Shown: piece by piece, positions 38,000 through 50,395 of the stretch
How positions within the stretch are numbered: position 1 is the first letter of the stretch
Layout of the letters: every line of letters starts with the position of its first letter
Source: Ilyonectria destructans
Taxonomy: Eukaryota > Ascomycota > Sordariomycetes > Hypocreales > Nectriaceae
Assembly: GCA_020740775.1 (NCBI GenBank)
Contig: JAHEWK010000007.1
Coordinates: 1,674,001-1,738,000 of the forward strand
Direction: 5' to 3'
DNA: 64,000 nt
Notes under the pieces: model-generated
Seen by the model: only the letters and a program-made list of their open reading frames with translations
Told to the model about the DNA's origin: nothing
Database searches by the model: none
Translations under genes and position numbers: made by a program

Positions 38000-40900
38000 T
38001 AGGTATATTAATTAGTTTAAATAGTATAACTATATATTTATAGTAACTATATTATATTTAAAAAGTAGTTTTTTAGTAGTTATTTACTTTAATTTAGATT
38101 TAGTAGTAAGTATTTTTAATATTAATTTTTAAAATTAAAATTAATATAAAAATCCACTTAGATAATAATACTATAGTAGCAGCTATAAAATACTACTAAA
38201 ATAGTAGAATTAATAGCAGTAAACTTAAGTTATACTGGCCTTAAAAATAGTAACTTCTACCTTAATATAGATACCTTCCAGTATAGATAGTACTAATAAA
38301 TTAATATTATAATAGTCTTACTAACTAAAAATTTTTTTACTAAAGATACTAAAGAAAAAAGAATACTTAAGAAATTATCTAGCTTTATTTAGAAGGAAAT
38401 TCTTAATAGAATATAGAAAATTATCTATACTCTAGCTAATATAAAAATTCTATAGTACTATAGTAATACTAATAAGATAATATTAATATATATTAAACTT
38501 AAAGAAATAATTAATAAGATAGTATATAAAGCTATTTAAAGTATTCAGACTGCTATTAATATATAGCTATAGTAAATATAGATAGATATTATATTATCTA
38601 GATAAAATACCTACTAACCCCCTTTAAAGTCTATTTCTATTAGATATAACTATAAAGTTATAATTAAATAAAATAACCTCCTAAAGGAGATATACTTATA
38701 AACTCTAATTAAAACTATAATAGCAGTTAATATAGTAATAGAAAACCTAAAGATTATAGTAATAGCCTGCTAACTTTAAAGTAAAGATATTATTATTATC
38801 TTCTATAGCCTAATAGCTAAATATATTATAATAGATAATTAAATCTAAAAGGCCTTTAGGAATAATATATTAATATTAAAGAGAGTATATAGTATAATAA
38901 TAAAAGGTATACTAATTAAAAGCTAATAAATTAACTATAATAATCTTTATAAGAAAATAAAAAAAGAAAATAATATTATAATTATTAGAATAAGCTTAAT
39001 ATAAAGCTAAAAGAATACTATAATAAGAATTAGAATAATTCTAATAGTTAAAAGTATAAAGACTGCTAATTAACTTTATAATAAAGAGCTAATTTATAAA
39101 TTAATAATAATAAACTATAAACTCTTTAAGAAATTACCATAGCTAAAATAATATTTTAGCTGCTATAAGATAGACTATATTACTAGATTCTATAGAGAGA
39201 AAGCTTAATATAGATACTATAATACTACTATATACTTTAAAAGTAAAAAAAACTGCCTATTAATATCTATTAAAATAGTAAAATACCTTAAGTATTAAAG
39301 TAACTACTTAATATAATAATAATAATATTCTATAATTAATAGCTACTAGTAATAGGCAATCTATATCTATTTATATTACTTTAAATAATTTAAGAATAAA
39401 TAGAATCTATAGTAATACCCTAAAGATTTACTCTTTAGGTAGTTAAATTTAAAAGACTATAAACTTTAAATTCTTTTCTACTAGAAGAAAGATTCTAAAT
39501 ACCCTCTAGATATAAATAAAGCTACTAAAGTAGCTAGAATTAGCCTTAATATTATTATAGTAGTATTATAAAAAACTAATAGAATATCTAAAAATATAAC
39601 TATTAGAAGGATATTCTAAAGGGTATAAAGCTTAACTTCTATAATATTAATAATTTAATTAGTTAAAATTAAAATAAATACCAGCTAAATTTAAAATTCC
39701 CCTCTATATATATAGAATTAATAATATTCTAATAGAATATAAATAAATAGACTGCTTTAATACTTCTAATTTTAAAAGGCAGTATATAATATAATATTAT
39801 ATCTCTATAAAAACTATATTAAAATACTATTATAGATTAATTAGCCTATTTAGCTACTAGTAATTACTATATAGTATACTATAGTAGCTACTTAATAATA
39901 TATATATATATAAAGTATTAAATTTAAAATTAAATAGTAATTAGAAGAATAAACTAAAGAGAAGTAATCTTTAAAATAATAAGCCTTTAGATTATAGAAT
40001 TCTATAGCCTAAAAGAAATAATTAGTAAAAGGAAATTACTTAAAGAAGTTATTATAGCTATAAGAGGAAACCTTTTAGTAATTATAGATAATATTAATTA
40101 ATATTACTCTATATAGAATAAATATAATAGAATATTAAAAAGTATAAAGATAATTATTAAGCTTACTATATTTAATAAGTAGAATTTACTAACTCTAAGA
40201 GGAATAAAAACTAAAGGCTAATAAGAATATAGAGATAGTACTATAAATCTTATATAGATATTATAAAAGATATTAGGCTGCTATAGTAAAAAAGTAGAAT
40301 TTAAAAGCTCTAACTATAAACTTTAATTAATTATAGTAAGTATTTAATCTATATTTTAATTAAAAGTTTAGTAATCTTTAGATAATTTTAAAAAAGCTCT
40401 TTATAATTTTAACTAAAAGAAAATAAATTTAATATATCTAGCAGCTAAAATTAACTTATAGCTAAAACTAAATAAAATAGAAATAAATATTAAAACTACT
40501 AAAAATCTAAATTAAATTATAGAGAAGTTAATTCTAGCTTTTATTTAAATTATTATTATAGTAATACTATAATATAAGCAGTTTTATTAGTAATTAAAAA
40601 AATAATAAAATATAGAAATTTAAAAAATTACTAAATAAATTAAATTAGCTAGAAGATATTACTAATAATATAGAGATATTACTAAATAGAAATACCTTTT
40701 TTTTATTTAATATCTTTAAAATTAAGCTATAAATAACTTATATAGAGAATATTAAAGGCTTTTTTTTTTAAGAGGCTAGTAATAACCTAAAGATATTCTA
40801 AAAAATAGAAAGATAGATAAAATTCTATAGTAATCTTCTTTATAATAGCCTATAAATTTTACCTCTATAAAAAAGAAAAAGAAATAAATCTATAGATAAT

Positions 40901-42700
40901 TATAGAAAGAAAGTTAGAATTCTAATAGAGTAATTCTTTTTAAATTTAAAAGCTAACTTTAATAATACCTCTAAAAGAGCTATAGCCCTCTTCTTATTTA
41001 CTTTAAATAACTTAAAGAATTAAAATTATAATAATAAAAAGATAGTAAAAATTCTAATTAAGATAAAATCTTAAAAAGCCTTAAGTAATAATAATATTTC
41101 TATAGACCTTCTTAAGATATAGTAAGATTTTTAATAAGATTATAATTAGATTAATTTATATTAGTATAAAATTAAATTACTTTCTATAGTAATACTATAA
41201 TATAATAGCAGTAATACTTAAAAAAGTAAATAAAATCTAAAAAAAGAGAAATTATATTAAAGTCTATAGATTTATCTTACTATTTTATATAATTAGAAAA
41301 ATTATAAAAGTAGCTATTAAGAAGTATTTTATTATTACTATAAAAGCTTTAAAACTCCTACTAAATAGCTAAATAGAAAACTAAATTAAAAAATTAATTA
41401 AAATAGCTATTTAGCTAGTAATTAAAGTTATTAAAATAATATAAAACTATTATAATATTATAATAATTCTATAACTAAATATCTTAAGTATCTTTAATAC
41501 AGTTAACTTTATATACCTACTCTATATATTTAAATTAATAGAAATTAATTTCTAAATAGTTAAATAGATTTATAGCTACCTTATAGAAAGAATTATATAA
41601 TTTTACTTTAATAATAAAAAGTTCAGTATATTTATAATTTATATAAAGATATTATAGAGCTTCCCTCTCTTTTTTATTTTCTTTTTAATTTATATTAGTA
41701 TACTCTATAAACTACTAAAAAATTAAAAGGGATTACTAATTACTAAATTTATAGATAATACTAATCTAATTATAGTAGGACTATTAAAAGGAATAATATA
41801 ATATTACCTAAAGGCTATATAGAAGATCTATAATAAGTAGGTAAAAAGATATAAAATAATTTTTAAATTTAATAAGTTTAAACTTCTTTATTTTACTAGA
41901 AAATACTAACTAACTTAAAATTTAATATACTTAAAGAATATAATAATATTACTAAATAGTAGCCTTAAAATATTAAATATTTAGCTAAATTAAAGATTTA
42001 ACTAATTAATCTACCTTAAGAAGTTAACTATTAAGATATTATATTAATAGTATACTTTTAGTATAATTACTATATCTATATAGGTATAATATCTATAAAA
42101 ATTACTTAATATATATAGTAGTAATTAGAATTATATTAGTTTATAATATCTTTATTTTTTATTAACTTATTAAATTAAATAGTAACCTTTAAGAGATAGT
42201 TTATAAGCTAGCTATAAAGTAAATAAAAAGCCTCTATATTATAGCTAGAGTATATAAAGTTACTCTAATAAGAAATCTAAAAATAGAGCTTAATATACAA
42301 ATCTATATTTTAACCTATAGTTTATTTAATTTAAAGTTTATATTCTTATAAAATTAGCCTAATAGGTAATTAATAAGGCTACTACTATAATTTTAATAGC
42401 TTTATTAAAATATAGAGGCTTTTAAAGATATCTAAATAAAGTAAATACTAAATAGCTATAAAGGTAGCTAGATAATAAGAAAATAGCAGTTAATACTATA
42501 AATAGAAATTAAAAAGTAAGATAGATAGCTATAGCAGTAAAGTAGAAGGTATAAAAAGACTATAGTAATATTAATATCTTAAATAAATCTCTTTTTAATA
42601 TAGACTATAGAACTTTATATAGCAGCCAGCTAAAATATATTAATAGCCTAATTATCTAACTATATATAGAATATATTAGCCTTTAAGTTTTCCTTTTTAA
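38000..42700 (+). mobile_element. Decayed Tad1-like LINE (non-LTR retrotransposon)
   Basis: The first ORF keeps a zinc-knuckle pattern at about 39,145-39,260 (FSCYKIDYITRFYREK, compare CxxCxxxGHxxxxC). The reverse transcriptase is clear at about 41,640-41,910: a GIPQGSPLSPILF-like stretch appears as SFPLFFIFFLIYISILYKLL, followed by LLITKFIDNTNLIIVG (family FvDDtnLiv) and a WVKRYKIIFKFNKFKLLYF segment typical of fungal LINE RTs. Stops and D-to-N changes show that RIP killed it. The ends are not defined. Confidence 0.75.
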
Positions 42701-45700
42701 TAGAAAAATCCCTAAGGTAATATTACTAAAATACCCTTATAGTAATAGTAAATAAACTATTAAATATATATTTACCTACTATATACTCTATAAAAAAAAC
42801 CTACCTTTTAAAATTTAAATTCTAAAATTATAAAGATATAAATTAATATCTTAGCAATAAATATAGTATTAATAGTAGTATTTTAATATAGTAAAATAAT
42901 CTAACTAGCTTAATTTAAACTTACTATATTTCTATAATAAAAATAGAAGATATAAAAACTAGATAAAAAAAGAATAATACCTTAATAATAATATATAGAA
43001 AACTACTTAAATTAATTAAGATATAGATAAAAATCACTCTATAAAAAAATTAAATTTATAAAGAAAAAGAGTCTATAAAAAGCTTTAAATTAAAATTAAA
43101 ATAATACTAATAGAGTACCTACTTACTAATAATATTATTATTATTATTATCTAAAGAAATTAAAAGCCTAATATTAATAATAAGAATCTTATTAAGAATA
43201 ATAAGATAATAAAAAAATAGTTAGTTTTAATAGCTATAAAGCCCCTACTAAAAGCCTTTAAAGCCAGCTTAATAACTATTTTTTTTTATTTTTTTTTCTA
43301 TTAAAAGCTATAATAATAGCCTACTAATTATAATAGCTAAAAGTCTTCTTAACTTTATCTATATCTTTAGACTATAATAAATTAATAGAAATATTATATA
43401 ACTATAGAAATATCTATACAGTTAAGTATCTTATCTATAGCCTTATAGATATAGTATTAAATAAAATAGACTATAGATAGAGCTTAAGTAGAAGTAATAA
43501 AATTACTAGAATAATTAGAAATTTAAAGAAAGTAAGTATTAATATAGAGCTACTATAGAGGCTACTTATTAAAATATAAATATACTTTCTCTATATATAT
43601 TAAATATAGTAATTATTAGATTTTTAATAAGAGTTAATATTAAAAAAAAGAGAAAATTATAATAAAGTTATAGAAATAATATACTATAGGTAAAATAAAA
43701 TTAGCTAAAAGTATAAATTAATACTATTAACTAAATATAATAGATATAGAGAAGAGAATAATAACTATTAACTTTCTATAAAATAATTAGTAGAAATACT
43801 ATAAAAATACTATAGAGAATTTATAGAAATAAAAAAGAACTTTTTAATATTCTTTAAAAGGAATAAAGACTTATTAAAGACTTTTAATATAATAGATAAA
43901 AAGGCAGATATCTTTAGCTTCTTAAAAGCCTTAAGTAAATCTATAGTATTATTATTAAGAATATACTTAATAATTATAGTAGCCTTCTTATTAAAGTAGA
44001 TATACTTATAGATAAATATCTTTTTCTTTTTTGTCTTTTTATAAAAAAACTTTATAACTATAATAATATTAATAAAAACTTTCTTTTTAGCAGTCTTCTT
44101 ATAGTATTTAGCAGTTTATATTACTTTCTTCTTATTAGAAGATAAATAAAGAGATATTATAGTAAAATTAAGATAAAGCTATAGTAGATATATAAATAGA
44201 AACTAAAAAAAAAGAAATAACTACTTTTAAGTTAGTAGAAGCTTAATAATAATATAGAGACTATAGAAGGAAGATTAAAAGACTTATAAGAGATAACTAT
44301 AATAGGGATAATAAAAAGATAATAAGAAAAAAAGAAAAGAAAATAGAGAAAAAAAAGCCTTTTATAGAGTTAGAAAGAAATCTTAAGTAGGCTTTAAACT
44401 CTTAAGTCTTAAGGGTATAGAAATAATTATATAATAAAAACTATTAAAAGCCTAAAATAAAAATAAAAAGAAGATAAAAATAAAAAACTATTAAAGCTAT
44501 ATAAAGCTTACTTTATAATACTATAAAGCTAATTTACCCTAGAAAATATAGAGTTAGAAAACTAAATAAATATTAATATAAACTTAATATATATATATAT
44601 ACTGATATATAAGGGTTATATAACTAAAAGAAAAAAAAACTAAACTTTAAGATACTAATAGAGGCCTAAAGAGCTACTATAAAGATATTTAGAATATTAT
44701 ACTATAAAAAGCTACTATAGTATTACTATAGTAGCTATAGAAGTAAATAAAAGTAGATAAAAATAAAATATAATATTAATTATTATAACTCTATAGAGAA
44801 AACCCCTATTAACTTCTTTATAACCTTAAGGCAGTTAGAATTAAAAAAAGAGTAAATATATAAGGTATAAATCTAAATAAAATTAGTAATAAAATTACTA
44901 GTATAGATTTAATAATAATAATATACCTCCTAAAGTAGCTAAATAAAACTGCAGTAAGATTTTTATTCTATAGTTAGATAACTAAAAGGTTTTTTCTTTT
45001 TAAATTAATTAATAAGAGTTTTATAAGTTTAGATATAGATAAAATAGTATATACTAAATAAATAAATATATATAGAAAAATTAAATTAAGAAACTTCTTT
45101 TTATTAATAATTAAATATTTAATTAAATATAATAGTATATTATATAATAGATATAAAGAATATATATTACCTCTATTTACTAATTAGAGGTAATATTTAA
45201 TTACTTTATTATAGTATAAATAAAATAACTAAATAATAAGAATATTATAAAATTTAATAAGTATATTTAATAGTAATTTAAAAATAAATAATAAAAATTT
45301 TACTATTAAATAATTAACTTATTAAATAATTAACCTACTAAATAATTAACCTACTAAATAATTAACCTACTAAATAATTAACCTATTAAATAATTAACCT
45401 ACTAACTATAAAGATATTTATATTTATAAATAAATTATTTATAAATAATAAGAACTTTATATTATAAATTAAATATATAATTACCTTAAGTAATAAAAAC
45501 CTAAATAATAACTGAATTTAATTTAGCTTTATAGATACTATAGTAAATTCTATATTTTTTCTAATAGAAAATATTATCTATTAATTTTTAACTAAATATA
45601 TATATATTATATAGTTAGTTCTTATTAATAAGGTATATAAAATAGTAGGTAGTTATAACTTAAGTTATATAATTTAATATATACTTAAAGTTATTATAAA

Positions 45701-46049
45701 GAAAATTAAAACACTAAAGCTACCTTTAATACTATATATAGATTTCTACTTTTATATTAATATTTAGTATAATTAGATATTATAATTAAAAAGAGGCTAA
45801 TAATTAATATTATAGCTTTTTAATAATTATATAAAAATTAGAAAATTCAGAAGATTAAATAGATTAAAAGAGAAAATAATTCTATAAATATAATAATAAA
45901 GATAGAGCTAAATTAAACTCTAGAAATATTTATAATAGAAAAAAGAATTATTATATAGTTAGAAGAATAAATTTAGTATAAAATAAAGTTAGAATAAAAT
46001 TATTTTTTATATTAAAAAGTAAAAAGAAAAAAAAGCCTTCTATTTAAGT
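42700..46049. other. RIP-mutated stretch, probably further LINE or retroelement debris
   Basis: Continuous with the LINE on its left, but I see no further conserved motif. A 16-bp tandem array lies at 45,302-45,413. No open frame is present. Confidence 0.5.
45302..45413. repeat. 16-bp tandem array
   Basis: About seven units of ctactaaataattaac with small C/T variants (ctatta, ttatta), within RIP-mutated DNA. The regularity indicates expansion after the mutations. Confidence 0.88.
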
Positions 46050-46330
46050 AACTACTACTATAAAGAAGAGTTATTAATATTAATTTCTTATAGCTTATAG
46101 TAGCTTTTAGCTATAAATAGAGCTAGAGATAGATCTAATTAAAGCCTAAGGGAAGTTATATATAGTTTTATATATAACCCAGAGAAATTCCAGGGAAATA
46201 TTAAAGGCTTTTTACAGTAAAAATCCTTAAAAAGATAAAGAGATTATAAAATTAATTAAGAGATTAATTAGTTAGACCTATATATCTTGCTTTTCTATAT
46301 TAATATAAAGATATACTATTATATCCCTTA
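46050..46330. repeat. Inverted-pair repeat (partner 11.15-11.42 kb)
   Basis: Reverse-complement partner of 11,150-11,420. It keeps a little more C/G (aacccagagaaattccaggg) than the surroundings. Confidence 0.6.
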
Positions 46331-46385
46331 ATAAGAAAATCTAGTATTTAAATTTACTGTATTTTTATTATATATATTATAGTTA

Positions 46386-46838
46386 TAAATATAGCTATAA
46401 TTAGAAGATACTATATTAATCTAAAGAGTAAAATAAAAAGTAGATATTTTTAGTTAGTTAAGTAGTTAGTTAAGTAGTTAGTTAAGTAGTTAGTTAAGTA
46501 GTTAGTTAAGTAGTTAGTATATCTATTATAATTTTGCCTTTTTTAAGATTTAGCTTTTTTAGTAGATTTAGCTTTTCCAGTAAATTTAGCTTTTTTAAAA
46601 TCTAGCTTTTTCAGTAGATTTAGCCTTTTTAAGATATAGCTATTCCTATAGCTTATTAAGGTATTAGAAAAAATAACTAGTTAGACTAAAAACCTTAGTC
46701 TATTTAAGTAACTATTAATCTTTAAATAGACTGAATATATAGTCTGTATTATTAATACTATTATTAGTGTTTTTTTTTACTATTAAGCTTTTAGTTCCCC
46801 CTTTAGATATATATATACTAGAGTACTTTAACCTCTTA
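46386..46838 (+). mobile_element. E1 retroposon copy J with 14-bp TSD
   Basis: A 453-bp 5'-truncated E1 with five units of the gttagttaagta 12-mer at about 46,449-46,508. The 14-bp duplication atatattatagtta flanks it (46,372-46,385 and 46,839-46,852). The empty site is readable at 12,895-12,908 in repeat Z. Confidence 0.85.
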
Positions 46839-47499
46839 ATATATTATAGTTACTAAAGTTTAAATTTAAATTTTAAGCTGCTTTTTTCTTTTTCTACTGG
46901 AATTCTATTTAACTTTTTTAACCTCTAGCTATTTTAACCTTAATATCTAAACTTATAAATTCTATAACTTAACCTCTAAAATACCCTAAGATTTTTAATA
47001 TCTATAATAACCTATTTCTATTTAAATCTGCCCTCTAGCTAGTACTCTAGCTGGCTAGTATCTATATTAGCTTAATATAATATAATAGCTTCTAGAATTA
47101 GAGCTTATATATTTTACTGCTAATTTCCTTAATAAACCTCTAGCTCCTTCTATTTTTAGTATTATCTTAAAAGTCTTTAGCTAACTTTAGCAGTATAGCC
47201 TTCTCTATTTAGATATAGCTAAAGTTAATACTAATAACTCTATTTTCTTATAAATTAACTCTATCTCTATTATTAAGAAATAAATTATATTTAAAAGTAG
47301 CTAATATAATCTATTAGCTTATATTTAGGTATTTTAAATAGTAAGATAAGTAGCTAAAAAGTCTATATTCTTAAAGGAATTTTCTATAGACTTTAAATTT
47401 ACCTTTTTTTCTATTATCTTTTAGATTAAAGAGATATTTAATATTATATTAATATCTAGTTATATATTTCTAATATATAGAGTTATTCTTAAATAGAGC

Positions 47500-47935
47500 T
47501 TTATAGATAATAGTTATTATAATAAGAGTTAATAAGATTAGATAATTATTAAAAGGGAAATTAATATCTTAATAATAAAAAATATCAGTTTCTTTTATAT
47601 TTTATTATTTAGAATAAGATTTCTATCTTAAGGTTATTAACTGTAGATAATAGAGTTATTAACTAACTTTATTATCTATAGATAGTAGAATTAAAATTAA
47701 AAGAGTTAAATTAAAATTAAAAGAGTTAAATTAAAATTAAAAGAGTTAAATTAAAATTAAAAGAGTTAAATTAAAATTTAAAGTAAAAATTAATATATAA
47801 TAATCTTATTATTTAGTTACTATATCTACTGATACTAAATATAATACTTACTATTTATCTTTACTATTTAAGAATACTATATAGCTTTATCTATTTAATA
47901 ATATTAAGTAAAGCTAAAAAAAAACTAAATATAAT
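47500..47935 (+). mobile_element. Retroposon Y, decayed copy
   Basis: RIP-mutated counterpart of 23,750-24,155. It shares the aataaggtttctatcttaag block, the hairpin region and the terminal gtaaagctaaaaaaaaacta. A 20-bp unit has expanded four-fold inside it. Confidence 0.72.
47691..47779. repeat. 20-bp tandem array within Y
   Basis: Four copies of attaaaattaaaagagttaa. The matching place in the younger Y copy (about 23,978-24,004, gaagtcagaagggttgaatt) has about one unit, so the array expanded only in this copy. Confidence 0.85.
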
Positions 47936-48136
47936 TAAATATAAATAAATTGGATATGTTCTATTATTAAAAGATACTATAAAAGTATAATATATATATT
48001 TATTTAATATATATTTATATTATAATTATATATATTTATTAGGCTAGAAGTTTATTTTAAAATATATAAAGCTTAAAGTTTTAATTTAATTTATTTTTAT
48101 TTTTATTAGTTAATTATATTTATATAAATAGTAACT

Positions 48137-48334
48137 CTTATAGTAGCTTATTAATATATTAAAAACTAAATAATTAAATTAGATATTATAATTTACTTAA
48201 GTAAATTATAAATCTTTAAATATATTAAATATATAATCTATATTATTAATTTTATTATTAGTATTTTTCCTTTTACTATTAAGCCTTTAATTTCCTCTTT
48301 AAGTATATATATATTAAAGCCTTTTAACCTCTTA
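48137..48334 (+). mobile_element. E1 retroposon copy K, short 3' fragment
   Basis: The last 198 bp of E1, flanked by 13-bp repeats (ataaatagtaact at 48,124-48,136; ataaatagtagct at 48,335-48,347, one A/G difference). It is the last mobile element before the isochore boundary and shares its 5' break with copy E. Confidence 0.8.
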
Positions 48335-48605
48335 ATAAATAGTAGCTTACTAGCTATTAATATACTTAATTATATTAAACTGCCTTTTAATATATTATTA
48401 AACTGTAACTAATATTACTTATCTTAATATTCCAATTCCACTAAATTATACATCCTATATCCCAGCTTAATCTATACTCTATATAGAATAAGCCAGATTG
48501 TTAACTATTCTTAAAGCTGTAGTTAAGATTGCATACTGCACTTAATAGAGTTAAAGTTATTTTTACAAACCAGATTCCAATATCTAGCAGTCTCTGGAAT
48601 TACTT

Positions 48606-48722
48606 TCTGTAAGGGATAGCAGCTAAAGGCCAAGACCAGAAAAGAAACAGAACTTAAGGTAGGTAAAGCGATTGTATTAGACTTCAACTTAACGAGCCTT
48701 TCTTCTAGAGACTCATCCTTCT
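48606..48722 (-). repeat. E3 fragment beyond the isochore boundary, not RIP-mutated
   Basis: Inverted partial E3 (gatagcagctaaaggccaag onward) with intact CA/TG dinucleotides. It shows what E3 looked like before mutation (aacagaacttaaggtaggta and so on). It survives in normal-composition DNA, perhaps because it is too short for RIP. Confidence 0.7.
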
Positions 48723-48794
48723 AATATATAGATATGCCTCAAGCCCTAGGTGGGTTGTATAGAGCTTAGCTCTAGAGCCCCGTAACTGAGGGTT

Positions 48795-48812
48795 CCGGCG
48801 GAAGTCCGCCGG
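48795..48812. other. GC-rich palindrome (8-bp arms)
   Basis: ccggcgga, two bases, then tccgccgg: a perfect 8-bp inverted repeat in an otherwise moderate-GC stretch. It could be a transposon end or a chance hairpin. Nothing else marks it. Confidence 0.6.
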
Positions 48813-50395
48813 GATCCTTACACTTTCACTATAGTAATAGTCCCGATGAAATAAGGGTTAGCTTTACAACAGCAGCAGTAAGCAAAAGACTAAGAAGATA
48901 AGAGAAATAGCGGTGGCAATTTAAAAAAAAGCAAAAAAGGGATTCAGAGATTATCCGAAGCTATATTGAAGTGTATTTATAAGGCTTTCCGTCTTGGTCG
49001 GGGCTTGCGTGTTTCGATTTCTAAGCGATCCGTCAATTTTTGTGGGCGATAACGTTATGTGCCTCGCGGTCCCTTTCGCTGGGCCCTATCGATCTTGTAT
49101 ATGGATGTTGTCAGAGTGCAATAAAGACCCAGATATACAAGCAGGTACCAATAATAGTGGTGCACTATACTTTTGGCCTGACGGCATAAATCTGACAGAT
49201 GTTGTAAGCTCGAAGCGGAAATGCCTGTAGGGAAGTAGACGGAATATTCACTAAGGCGGATTGTAATTTTAGCGTTCAGCGACAGACATCTCGCGGTATT
49301 ACAGAATAGTTGCTCCTTCTAACTCAGACAAGCAGCCTGATCAGTCCTTTCGTATTTTCCATTTTTAGTGAGAATTTTATGTAAGACTATAACCTCAAGC
49401 GAACACTAGAATTAATTCCTTTCAGGAGCTCATGCTTAGCCCGTGATTGTGACCAGGGCTACGGTACCAAAGATGGGACTGAACATCTGAGCAGTGCAAA
49501 CTGCCCCCAAACTCTGGCATAAGTTGTTCTCCATGCGACTGTATTCTCACCATAGTTATAGCAATACCCTGGTTGACTTGTTTCTTTTTGTATCCTGGCC
49601 GCAGCCGCCCAACAGAAACACCGGCAGCCGTAGCATGTTCATCCTGCTTGACGAGAGTGGTGGGTGAGTGATTACTATGCCAGGCAATCATCTCCTACTC
49701 GAAAATGTCTAAGACTTTTGGTTTTTGGCTCTTGTTGTTCACTTAGCCTTGAAGTTCAACCCGATTCACTTGCGAGTAATCTTCCGTCTGGCATCTACTC
49801 TAAATCTACTTGGTAGTGATCTAGCTAGGAACTTCAGGAGCAGCGCTTCGGAAGTCGTGGATGTACTCCAACCAGGCCATGTAACGGGACGCTTGTCACT
49901 CATATACGGGATTGATTGTCACAGGCAGAGTCACGGCTCCGCCATTCCGGCATGACCCATCCAAGCCTCGGGGCAAACACACAATTATTCGGCCTTGGTA
50001 TGGTAATTGACTAATCTCAATTGAACATTCGCTTCAATCCGACAAGGAAATAACGCCAAATTGATTTTCTGCTTAGAAATGATCTTACTAAAGCTGGTGC
50101 GAGAAAAGCACCATGTTGCTCCGTTTGCCGGCTCAATGGCGTCTCGGGGGTCGCTAACAGCCGATATGCTTCGGATGTTAACGAACTTGTCGTGACGTGG
50201 TCGCAAAACTGCGGGGACCCAATAAGAACTATCCTATCGCCTTGGAAGACATCAGTAGCGTGTAGTACGATGAGGTTTGACTATAAAGTACGTACGGTCA
50301 ACTCCTGTCATGGATTTTCAGTGGCAGCTCAAACACTTCATTCCACCTTGGCTCTTATCATTCCTGTACCAAAAAGGCAAACCGAGACTGCAATC

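Larger units (their letters stand above)
1..48430. other. AT-rich, RIP-mutated transposon isochore
   Basis: This whole stretch is made almost only of A and T, with stop codons in every frame and no open reading frame worth calling. CpA and TpG are nearly absent over tens of kilobases, while TpA is abundant; this is the known mark of repeat-induced point mutation in ascomycetes. Conceptual translation through the stops still recovers pieces of gypsy, copia and LINE proteins, listed separately. A few islands with normal CA/TG content (about 17.37-17.56, 23.58-24.16, 25.5-25.97 and 37.68-37.98 kb) stand out against it. Mitochondrial DNA is unlikely because the block is a nest of retroelements and is continuous with a nuclear gene region. 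Confidence 0.93.
48431..50395. other. Non-coding border region
   Basis: Composition rises to normal here. Only short, unrelated open frames of under 90 codons are present and none resembles a known family. The stretch holds the E3 fragment and a GC palindrome, and its right end must contain the promoter of the DJ-1-family gene. I see no tRNA or other RNA gene. Confidence 0.55.

Noticed and set aside
15055..48334. E1 as solo LTRs or as a Mutator-like DNA transposon with 9-11 bp TSDs
   Set aside because: TSDs range from 11 to 18 bp, many copies are 5'-truncated with one fixed 3' end, and no terminal inverted repeat or TG...CA ends of LTR type are visible.
1..48430. AT-rich block as mitochondrial DNA or a centromere
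   Set aside because: Mitochondrial genes or rRNA are not seen and the block is a nest of retroelements joined to nuclear genes. A centromere is possible in fungi with such DNA, but nothing in the sequence alone shows it, so I do not claim it.
48994..49955. Three open frames of 76-89 codons left of the DJ-1 gene
   Set aside because: They have no family resemblance, splice sites or start context, and such lengths are expected by chance at this composition.
50192..50395. Upstream in-frame extension of the DJ-1-family gene
   Set aside because: The frame is open, but the extra 68 residues show no family resemblance and the conserved first strand starts right after the Met at 50,396.
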